From contig NC_088317.1 in NCBI RefSeq assembly GCF_910592395.1, forward strand, positions 6,264,001-6,328,000: a stretch of 64,000 nucleotides of DNA, given 5' to 3'. Positions 54,901-64,000 of the stretch are shown here, piece by piece (positions within the stretch are counted from its first letter, which is position 1; the number at the start of each line of letters is the position of its first letter). Below the pieces are notes generated by a model. That model searched no databases and was not told the DNA's origin. It saw only the letters and a program-made list of their open reading frames with translations. The position numbers were made by a program, and so were the translations under genes. This DNA comes from Lineus longissimus. Lineage: Eukaryota > Nemertea > Pilidiophora > Heteronemertea > Lineidae.

Positions 54901-57900
54901 CTGAGGCTAGTGTTTTTGCAATGGGCGTGGACGGTGTTAGTGTTGCCAGCTGACAAACATGATCTAAAAGCTAATAATAAGGTTACCGTGTAATTTCCCT
55001 ACGATGATGGATAGAGTTGTCTGTTCGAAGAGACTATATCAATTATCGTTACAACTGCACTTACTGTACTTACTAGTTTATATCAATCAGTTGTTAAGGG
55101 TTTTTTTCTGGGGGGGGGGGGGCTGTGTACCAAGATTATAATTATTCAAAAATTGGTTGGTTGGGTTTTCATTGTATTCCATTTTGTTTCATGCGGGTGA
55201 TCCGGATGGTCGGGCCTGACACCTTTCTTACGCGTCCCCGACTTGTTCTGCCGTTCCCGTCGATGACGTGGCACACACAATCCACTGCAACAATGAATGA
55301 ACAAGAAGATGTCGGAATAACAAACAAATCTTTCGGGAACGCAAAACTATGGGAAATAAGGCTTCACCGGCGCTTTTTTATTGGGAAGATATCGGAAACG
55401 CATCGGGAACCCACTCAGATCATCTGCATTAGTAGTCCCTGATGAACCTTATGCTGTAGCTATATTAGTTATTTCGCACAAATTGACAGAGTACACGTTT
55501 TAGTCTCAATTATTATCAAGTAGGCAAGCAAAGAGGAAATATGTTATATTAATGACTTTACCGAAATAGATGGCGTGTACCAAAACGACGTGGATAACGT
55601 ACGAAAATACCTTTTCTGGGAAGTGTTGAAGTCAACCTAATCAGTGTAGCATTACCAGAACGACCACTATCGTGGGCGACGTAATCATCGTAACGGGTAA
55701 AGGACCACCATCCGTAAAGATGGGCACAATTAAGTAAAATGTTGTTAAAATTTGTTGGCAGTCCATAGAGAGAATGCATTACACCAAAGAAAGCTTATCA
55801 GTACTACCCGGACGCTCAAGCTAATTGATAGAAAAATATTTGGACTGTATTTTAGAGATCATATATACTGGATCCACTCACCAATAAGATCCCAAGCCCG
55901 ACAATACCCGATTTCTACTACCTAGGGCCTAAACAACCGGGTATAATAGTAGGCAAAAGGGGTGGGATATCTTGTCTTTGTTTCTTCCAATTGGTCTTTA
56001 ATTTTGATATGAAAAGTTCCGGTGTAGAATCATGACCATTCATGACAATTACATTGTTAACTCTTGAATAGATACCCCAACCCTTTTATGGCTGCGAAAG
56101 GCCTACTATTGTGTTCGGATGTTTAGACTCTACCTATCGAGGCGGTGATACAAATCGGGTAGGGCTTGGGATCTTATTGGTGAGCGGATCCAGTATGTCA
56201 ACCGCTAATAGGCATACGTGAAGTACCTGTATAGTGCTTTCGAACGCAATAGATTACTAAACTGGTACATAACTCGAAGGATTTATCTCCAAATTTATGC
56301 CAATCAATATCTTCCTCATTGATTTTATCTTTTTTCAGTTTGACTGAACACGATGAGCTCAATCGTGTCTTCACCCCAACAACATTCTTTCTTTACCTGC
56401 TTCCGCCGTAAGTACCCAACATACACACGCTTAAAGATTGTTTGTGAATGCAGAGTGACTGCATCAAATCCTGCAGGTATAGTTGGTATCACATCTTAGA
56501 AATAAAGGGGTTTTAACTTTTGAGAAGAAAAAAGGCGGTAACACACATATGCATCCCGTTCACAGGTTTTACAGGGTAAGGAAAACCCCTGGGTGGATCA
56601 TTCTGTGTTTGCAGTAACCTGTTGATGTTATTGGTAATCTGTAAAACCTTAGCTTTATTTCCAAGAGTGTTTAGATGCTTATTCTAGCCTAACACATGAC
56701 AACAAGAACAGGGGAAATTCGAGTAAAATTGATGAGTAAGGAACGATTCAGTTGTTTAGTGCATGGACACATCGGTAAACAGTCTCAAGCAGTTTGCTTT
56801 TACCTCTTACTAGTAGTTGTATGTTGTAGATTTCGACAGAAATCGAGCTCATGCCATGATGGCTTGAATAAGATCAAGCTAAGTTTCAAATAATACAATC
56901 AAAAACGAGAGATACCGCCATCCTATTATCAGAAAGATTTTTCCAAGTGATATATGTGATACATCTCTCATGCAGCCAAAATGACTGTCTTTAATTTGTA
57001 TGATCATTTCCTCATTGGAATTTTCTAATTTGCTTGGCCGAGAAAAACAGATAACTGAATGGCAAATGATACGTACAGTCACAAACGAGATAATGGTTTA
57101 AATACTTGGTCATCGCATCATCAGGAAAGCGCATATATACATCCCAGTGAAGGTCACTACCGATCCCTCATAATTATCGGCATCAGACAAGCTATGTACG
57201 TTTTGTTTATCATACGTACCTAGTTAAAGGTCATTATCCAGGCACGTAGTCGTAGTATAACAATGAAATCTGAGGACCTTGGGGCTAATGGTTGTTGATT
57301 GATGGCCTCAATTACGAAGGGGAATATCATGACCCATCTTGTCGAGAAATCAGGTAATGGCGTGACTAGTGTGAAATGTTGCTGCTTACAAGTAAATGCA
57401 GTGTAAGTGCAAACCTGACGAGAATCAGCCTAGATGTGTACTCTCTAAAGCATCAAAATACTTTGAAGCCACTCTGAAAGATGAGATCATTTAATTTTTC
57501 TCCAGAACCCTACGAAGTGGCACTCCAACCCCATCCCCGGACGAAGTGGTATCATTTGCTCCATAAGGTTATTTCATTACAGTTGCAGTAAAATTTCCCG
57601 TCTCTTTCTACTTCAGAATCATTTTAGAATCAGCCTACAGTCTACATGACCGTACATTTGTCGACAACCTTGGTAGCATCCTGTTGTTTGCTGTCGTGGT
57701 AAGGATCCAAGAAAATCTCCGAATTGGTTTCAACTTTTCTTTTGAACCAGACCTATGCATTTGGTCAGTAAATTCTGGGGCAGAGTAAAACTACACCGTA
57801 ATTTGACCAATTCAACTTTGTGAAAGTATTCCACAAACATGGGCGATCAATACATGTAATGCATTTTCCTTTAAAAACACCTCTACGCATTTTATCTTTC

Positions 57901-60900
57901 ACATCATGATTGAATAAAAGGTAAATCATCGTAAAATCGAAGCGGTTGTTCTTTTTGCCCGCAGAAAAAACCCAAACAAGAAGGAACATGATTGGTCGAG
58001 TCTCTTGTCGTCTAAATTTTAATCTTAAGCGGAGATTTATGACATCTACTCTTTTTGTTTACTACCACTAACCGCAGTATACGCATCTTTTCTAGGGTAC
58101 GGTCCTTAATTGGGCCATCATCGGCCCAGCGTTGTATAGTCTCTCACTGTCTGGTGCCATGGGTGAGATTAACATAGGGCTCGTCCAATGCCTCACGTTC
58201 AGTGCCTTGATAGTTGCTGTTGATCCAGTTGCCGTAAGTATACATTAACTAGAAAAAAAAGAATAATATTGGTTTCACTGAAGGAAAAATTTGAATATTT
58301 TCCTTTAAAAGTGGTTAGGCATGAAAAATAGCTTCCGGCAGGACCGTACCTTTTCTAAAGAGGACTATTGAAATAATGAAAACCAATTTAACTGCAATAC
58401 AATACTTCACTGGCACGGAATGTAACCGCCGGCGTACCAGCAAATTGCATGTCATCTAGAAGTGCATTGTAATACAAGAGAAAATAATTGATTGCACTAT
58501 AGACCAGTAAGACTATAGACTAGAGTCAGCAAAACGGGCGTGTAATTTCACTACGAATAGAATTAAATTGGGAGAAAGCAAACAGACGCAAAATAGCTTA
58601 AAGTGAACACCAATAATTATCATCATAAAAGTGCCACAGCCCAAACCACTACAATTGACATCCTTCCCACTTCGCGTCAGTGACGCATAACGGACGCGCG
58701 ATTTGCGCGCCAATGACGCACCAGTGACGCGCTTATCTCTATATAATGGCATTGTTCGATTCACATCATGTAATCTCAGGTTATCATATCGTATCGGATC
58801 CAAAAAGCAATGCTGACTGAAAGTACAATCACTAAGTGAAAGGCGATAAAAGGAACAGAATCATCATTCAACTAAGTCTAGAGCCTTCCTAATCCTGTTT
58901 GGTCTGGGGCGGAGTATGCATGCTAGTGTCATGGGTTGGGGATCTGATCATCTCAGACACCTGACAGTGACACAGATCAGACCCAGCATCACTGCTAATA
59001 CTTCACAAGCAGACATTTGCCTTAAGAAATCCATGGCCTATGTACATGTATATAATGTAGTGCATGCAATGCATTTACATGATGTCAATCATCCGTTGCA
59101 TCAACTTTCCAAAACTTTCGCATCTGATTATCGAGGCCTGAATAAAAGTTGGAGATGGTGTCAAATATGAACCAAACCTGCGATTTAGAAGACAATAATC
59201 TACTAGACTGGCATCTACAAGTTATTTCACTCTGCAAATCTCGAAATTTACGTTTTTCCATCAACTTGACAGCAGCTGTCATCACTCGGGAATCCATTGT
59301 AATACATAACGCTGCTGCCACAACCAAAATATCACAGTTTAGCACTTTCTTGTCCAAAGCAAATTTATCATATCAAAAGGGGAAAAATTCAACGACTTTT
59401 AAAATAATTTACTTTGATATCAATTTCATTAATTAGGCCCATTATACAATTTCAAGTCACTGCATGGTTTCCTCAGATTTGCCAGTCTGCCTTTCAAATT
59501 AGGTAAAAATTAAGTGATGGATTATATTTGTATTGTACAGCTTTATAGGTTGTAATTGGGGATCGTCTAGTTTTCCATGACATTTGCTACATAATATAGT
59601 AAAGAGTGAATGTAAGGTTGTCCAATATGGATTTTTGCTGGACTCAGAAACGTCGGACTCCCAAACATCAACTTTTTGTATAATGTTTTTCGACCTTCGC
59701 GCTGGCTACCTCAATGACGTTCCGAGCCAATTTACGGTATGTCAGTTGTGATTCAGACTGTATCAATGCCTCAATTATTTGTCTTTGTTTAAACTGATTA
59801 CAATTCAAGTTCACTTCCTGATACGTTCGCCGTGGGCCTCATCTCCATTAACGATAGAATCATGTTTAGTAGCTTTGGTCCGTAGGATGGTAAAGAACAA
59901 AGAGGTACATGCACCTATTGTAAGATATACAATTCTTTCTTTTATAACAACCCTAATAGGTCATTCGTTTATTTTTTATTAGCACTGTTTTGGGCACTAG
60001 CGAAAATTACGTGCCGGACTTCTTTAAACTTGTGTTTTATGAATTTGTACTTCTTTGTGGTTCAGCATTGCCAGTGCAGAAATATAAAAAAATGTGATTC
60101 AGTGAGGTCCGTTGGTCTTTGGGGGGGGGGGGGTTGTCCGCACGATAGGCCTGTTTTTGGTCCCTCATTTAAACCTGATACGTGAGTTAATTGACATCTA
60201 AAGATGTAGTAGTAATAACCTAAATATTTCATCCGTATTGGTGAGGAAACAAACCATTCAGGACATACAGCCATGCACACAAACATATACCGAAACTTTC
60301 CGTCTTTCGTTGACATTGTTACTAAAATGACAAAATCCTGCTTGGTTGCAGCGCCCAGATCAAGAAAAACATAACGCACTACATAGAGGAAATACTTATT
60401 GGCGTGTCCGGCCAGGACACAGAAGGACGGGAAGGAATGTTGGATCTTCGAGATAATAGTTTTATTCGAAACCTGTAATAAATTATACATTTTGAATAGA
60501 CAGAAAAATGGCGGTTTGATAACCTGTGAATAAAAGATTTCCATGATACCTTAGATATTGCACGAAATATCACAGAACCTTAATTAAACTCAATTTGCCG
60601 TAATCCTAGTCGTTTGAACGGAAATGTTCTTAAAGCTAATGATTTAAGCTGGTGATAGAAATAAGCAAATTAACTAAATGTCTATAGCGCAAAAAAGCCT
60701 AAACAAAATAACAAGTGATTAACCGGGTGTTTAGATACGATAAATGTAACTTACGAATCAACATCTCCTAATTTTACTGTTTGTAATATGATAAAAAGGC
60801 TTTACCCGAATTGGGCCGCGTTCCGTCTGCTGTTGGTCAAATTGACTTATGGCCGCGAAAAGCGTGAAAACCGTGGCGTAGCATAAAATACATGTATTAA

Positions 60901-63209
60901 AGTCATGCGCTGAGATCACGCGATGATCTGTACAAGGCATAACTCGCGCCAAAGGCCTAATTTTTAAAGCGGGCTTTTCAAACACTATTTAAATAACAAA
61001 GTCCATTTGCGTTTCGAGATTTTTCAGCGAAACACTCAGAGCGGCTAAAATCCGGATAATACATGTCGGCGAAAATATACATCTCCCGATTACAGTAGAC
61101 TATAAGCTGCTGTAAATCAATAGTTCCCGCGAGTTGGTTGAACGGTGACGGCCACATGGGGGCTATTCACTTTTATTATTCACGTTATGATTCCGTCGTG
61201 GTGCGTTGCATCTATCGCCTAAAATGAACTGATGCATTGTTTATCATGCTTATGTCATATCCGACAGGACATAAATTGCGAACTATAATTTTTTTATGAA
61301 AGCTGCCTGTTTCCTTCAAAAAGTATATATTTGGATTTGCTTCAAGAAAATGTTATGTTTGAAAATAGACGATTAACTCTATCAAGACGTTGCTGTCAAT
61401 TTACTATTTTTGGGGTTAGTTTCCGATAGGTGGCCAGTGTGTAACTACCAACTCTTAGTCTCATGACAGCGGCCTCAGTTAATGTAGTGCAGGAATCTGC
61501 ACACGGAATACTATCAAGGTATCACAGAATTAAAAGGGACTTCGCAGAGTGTCCGTTTAGAACCTCTACATAAAATGGGTTGAAATATCATGGTAAAAAA
61601 CATGTTTTTATTTGACTTGTTAAATGAACGAACATGAGGCTTTATTTTGTGGATAAATGACATTATTTAAAAAAAAAATTAATAGTTTTTATAACCGGGG
61701 AAGTACAGTAGAACCTCTCTTATAAAGTGGACACCTCTCTATTAAGGGCAACCCCTCTATTTAGGACATTTGGTCCCAAATTGGTTGTTTCCATTCAATT
61801 TGACCTCTCTAATCAGGACACCTCTCTATTAAGGACAGCACTTGTCAGTCCCGAGGGTGTCCTTAACAGAGAGGTTGTACTGTATTCAGTAAAATATCAT
61901 GAAGCATTGTTCAATACGACTTCCGTTTGGACAAATATAATCAACTATGAGCAAGTCACACGATTTCATGTCTTCATTGTTTTCTTTGCATGGCCTTTAC
62001 AGATAAATACAACTACTTTGTAACTCTGAATACAAAAACAAAACGTGTTAAAGGACCATTGGCATAAGGGCGATATTACCCAGCTGTCGGCTGCCCAGTT
62101 ACCCCTCCCATTCTTACAGAAGTAGTTTCCATCAACAAATTGCACAAAAAAATGAAAAATTCAAAATCTGACTGAATTATCATGATCAGTTCATGTAACT
62201 TTTTACCCGACTTCTAGCTACACGCTGTGCTTTTTATTTTCAGGTTATAGCCATTTTCCAAGATATTGGTGTCAACAATATGCTTTATTTTCTCGTGTTT
62301 GGAGAATCTCTTTTAAACGGTAAGAAATTGAAGGAGTGTGTCACAACATTTAAATTGTACGTACATGTACATTCATTCCAAGTTTGTACAAAAGAAAAAA
62401 TCCTATTCGGACCATATTTTAGTCGAGGGCCAGAGTAATAAAGGATTACTGTATTATTCTGGTCTAAGATTCTGAACCAAAATCAAGGATTTTATGAGAT
62501 TAATTCTGCTTTAAGATACAGTAGAACCTCTCTATCAAGGACACCCTTGGAAATGACAGGTGCTGTCCTTAATTAATAGAGAGGTGTCCCGATTAGAGAG
62601 GTCAAATTGAATGGAAACAACCAATTTGGGACCGAAACTAGTGTCCTTAATAGAGAGGGTGTCCTTGATAGTGAGTGGTCCGCTGAGCGAGGTTCCACTT
62701 TATTTGGCCAAAATCTTACAAGAATCGAAAGGTAGAATGGGGTTATTGTAGCCCCGGTTTATTTGCAGCCCCTGCATTGATGCACGGGGATATCAATCAG
62801 TATCATAGGCGAGGCTACAATTAAACCGGGGCTACAATTACCCCATTCTACCGTAGAATCTCTAGAAACTTTGATCAGATCTAGTTAAACAGTAATCCTT
62901 TGAGACTCGCCTTGGAATTTTCAAATTGTGGCCGAGCTGGGCATCATGTTGGTCTGCTCCAAAAGTCTTTGGTCATCCACTGCCAAATGCCATATTTGAA
63001 AGGAATGGCTCTCAACAAGTGGCATGCAGTAAATGGGACAAGTTGATGACGCTCTCCGACCAGGACCAATCATGACGCAGAGAGCGATTTGGCTTACAGA
63101 ATTTGTATTTTTACCCCTATTGTTTGTCATTGTTGCAGATGCTGTCACCGTTGTGTTGTACAACATGATGAACACTTTCGTGCAGATGGATTCTATACCC
63201 CTGGCTGAG
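51756..63209 (+). CDS. Sodium/proton exchanger (SLC9/NHE family), first eight exons; continues beyond the window
   Basis: Eight exons (735 nt, 245 codons) join in frame through canonical GT/AG introns. The product starts with a signal-sequence-like hydrophobic segment and a glycosylation-prone lumenal stretch (NVTEHD). The conserved exchanger core follows: WIPESCILILLGVITG, FLYLLPPIILESAY (family LPPIxLdagY), LLFAVVGTVLNW, SALIVAVDPVAVIAIFQDI, and YFLVFGESLLNDAVTVVLYN, which contains the strictly conserved ion-binding Asn-Asp pair region. The family exchanges external Na+ for internal H+ at the plasma membrane or in endosomal vesicles, setting cell pH and volume; the FGESLLNDAVTVVLYN form is that of plasma-membrane NHE1-3/5 types. 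The regulatory C-terminal half lies outside the window. Intron 6 (about 4 kb) and intron 7 contain several transposable elements. No frameshift was seen. Confidence 0.95.
53941..53986 (+). CDS. NHE exon 2
   Basis: 46 nt encoding YHHANFLASWIPES, the family's (L/I)PES loop. The acceptor is TTTCAG and the donor ATCATG|GTAAGA (phase 2). Confidence 0.92.
54377..54723. mobile_element. CTGGATCCACTC-family MITE, copy C (NHE intron 2)
   Basis: 347 bp with inverted ends ctggatccactcgccaataa / gagtggatccag, TA flanked. It ends 70 bp before NHE exon 3. Confidence 0.92.
54794..54835 (+). CDS. NHE exon 3
   Basis: 42 nt encoding CILILLGVITGVIF, the helix following PES. Phase 2 to phase 2. Confidence 0.92.
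55868..56193. mobile_element. CTGGATCCACTC-family MITE, copy D (NHE intron 3)
   Basis: 326 bp, same ends, TA flanked, with internal deletions relative to copy C. Confidence 0.92.
56339..56407 (+). CDS. NHE exon 4
   Basis: 69 nt encoding LTEHDELNRVFTPTTFFLY and LLP; the conserved LPP is split over the intron. Phase 2 to phase 2. Confidence 0.93.
57617..57698 (+). CDS. NHE exon 5
   Basis: 82 nt encoding IILESAYSLHDRTFVDN and LGSILLFAVV. It ends in phase 0 at GTCGTG|GTAAGG. Confidence 0.94.
58096..58233 (+). CDS. NHE exon 6
   Basis: 138 nt, phase 0 to 0, encoding GTVLNWAIIGPALYSLS, then CLTFSALIVAVDPVA. Contains the family's (S)A(V)DPVA signature. Confidence 0.95.
58660..58750 (+). promoter_or_regulatory. 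Promoter-like cluster in NHE intron 6
   Basis: TGACGC occurs three times (58680s, 58714, 58725) with GCGCGC sequence, followed by CTATATAATGG. It resembles CRE/ATF-type sites plus a TATA box; no transcript is evident downstream. Confidence 0.25.
58760..61700. other. NHE intron 6, no exon seen
   Basis: Contains a poly-G tract (60121-60133) and unrecognised short ORFs. A 95-codon ORF at 59149-59436 and a 160-codon minus frame at 60062-60544 show no domain. Confidence 0.5.
61706..61882. mobile_element. Pogo/Tigger-type MITE, copy 1
   Basis: CAGTAGAACCTCTCT at left and AGAGAGGTTGTACTG at right, flanked by TA, the classic Tigger/pogo terminus. The interior repeats acctctctattaaggaca-like units. 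Confidence 0.9.
62049..62180 (-). repeat. Dispersed repeat, inverted copy of 1425-1560
   Basis: Reverse complement of the left-end block, sharing cagctgtcggctgcccagtt and ccatcaacaaattgcacaaa. It ends about 60 bp before NHE exon 7. Confidence 0.85.
62244..62319 (+). CDS. NHE exon 7
   Basis: 76 nt encoding VIAIFQDIGVNNMLYFLVFG and ESLLN. Ends in phase 1 after the Asn of the Asn-Asp pair. Confidence 0.95.
62519..62700. mobile_element. Pogo/Tigger-type MITE, copy 2 (inverted relative to copy 1)
   Basis: Starts cagtagaacctctctatcaa and ends gaggttccactt, TA flanked. The interior caaattgaatggaaacaacc is the reverse complement of copy 1. Confidence 0.88.
62731..62852. mobile_element. Hairpin MITE, GGTAGAATGGGG family (well preserved copy)
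   Basis: The arms ggtagaatggggttattgta and tacaattaccccattctacc continue through gccccggttta, so nearly the whole 122 bp folds back on itself. Confidence 0.9.
63139..63209 (+). CDS. NHE exon 8
   Basis: 71 nt. The joined codon gives the Asp of FGESLLND, then AVTVVLYNMMNTFVQMDSI. Ends in phase 0 at GCTGAG|GTAGGT. Confidence 0.95.
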
Positions 63210-64000
63210 GTAGGTGGAAAGTGTATCTTTACGATTTATCGAAAGTGTCACTTTTAGATAATTGTGAATCAGTACAAATTATTTTTTTGGTCGATATTGA
63301 TTTGATTTCTGACGGCGGAAATCAGTCGTTGTATGATCTCGTTTGATTATTTGACAATATTTTTCAGGTCTTATACGCGGTGCGTATTTTTGGGGGCCAT
63401 CTCAAACTTAATTGATGTCTCAGTATATTTAACAAGATTAGTCTGGGGCCAGAGGGGTTAAGGATTTTTATATTTGTCTTCATAATTACACTGCATATAC
63501 CCTGATCTTAAATTTAATCTATTTTGCTAAATGTGCCTACCTGTTTACTATAGAGGGTTTTTTTATCATTCGGGTCGCGGGAGGGACATAACATGTTGGT
63601 ATTTTGTTGCATCAATCAATTTTGGAATGGTCCCTTGATGTATTGTAAGTTTTTTTTAATATAGTAGTCATGTTTAAAGTTGTGTGTACGCTGAAATTCT
63701 ATTTTCCATGAATTACACATGGGCGATCGATTGCCCTAATTAGTAAGACGAATCATGCTTATTAACACGTCATGGCAAAATTTTCAGTTTCTTTGGTCAC
63801 AGACAGTACACTGAACTAGCCTTTCGCCCAAGACAGTAGCTATCCAATATGGCGGACCAAAAGAAGCTCTACGCGGTAAAATAAGTACGGTGAGGGGGCG
63901 TCTCAGAAATTATACAGATAGGGGGTTTGATGATTATCCTGACTATCACCTTGTTTACATGTTTGTTGATTGCCATCTGCCTCTCTGTGCTTTGGTGTTC
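63210..64000. other. NHE intron 8, no exon seen
   Basis: The next exchanger exon is expected to the right; nothing resembling it was found before the edge. Confidence 0.5.

Noticed and set aside
59149-60544. 95-codon plus ORF and 160-codon minus ORF in NHE intron 6
   Set aside because: No domain, no splice context and low-complexity composition; chance ORFs are expected in a 4-kb AT-rich intron.
1-64000. CRISPR array, bacterial operon, rRNA genes
   Set aside because: Nothing of the kind is present; spliced exons and transposon types show animal nuclear DNA.

Overview
This is eukaryotic, metazoan genomic DNA. Coding exons are short, carry canonical GT/AG introns and make up a small part of the window; the rest is intronic and intergenic sequence rich in inverted-repeat elements, retrotransposon fragments and simple repeats. 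The protein types (an F-type lectin fused to von Willebrand D modules, a peptide-receptor-like rhodopsin-class GPCR, a plasma-membrane Na+/H+ exchanger) fit a marine invertebrate. A lophotrochozoan is my guess, but the sequence does not settle the species.

Layout. (1) 2127-13370, minus strand: the 5' part of a large secreted mosaic protein. I assembled 17 coding exons (2251 nt, 750 codons plus 1 nt) with every splice phase in register, plus a probable untranslated first exon. The order is signal peptide, F-type lectin domain split over two exons, four tiny two-cysteine modules, VWD (two exons), C8, TIL, a linker with an EGF-like domain, then five more tiny modules. The gene leaves the window on the left. 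(2) 13.4-25.6 kb: no certain host gene; a MADF-like fragment, several nested palindromic elements, and a complete but decayed pogo-like transposon of about 2.3 kb with 33-bp terminal inverted repeats. (3) 25642-26709, minus: an intact intronless GPCR. (4) 26.7-51.7 kb: mostly non-coding, with a long CCAGTG satellite, hairpin elements, a 5'-truncated non-LTR retrotransposon, a probable beta-propeller-type coding exon at 37450-38483, and two weaker exon candidates. (5) 51756-63209, plus: the first eight exons (245 residues) of an SLC9/NHE-type sodium/proton exchanger, continuing beyond the right edge.

The three recognised genes are not an operon or an obvious pathway; they are ordinary metazoan neighbours. 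The most novel item is the lectin-VWD gene. It is predicted to be secreted and fucose-binding (the RxDx4R signature and the contiguous Cys pair are present), and it carries an array of 15-18-residue C-x5-8-W/Y/F-x4-7-C modules, each on its own symmetrical phase 1-1 micro-exon. Several transposon families recur across the window in related or inverted copies, which allows some relative dating of insertions.
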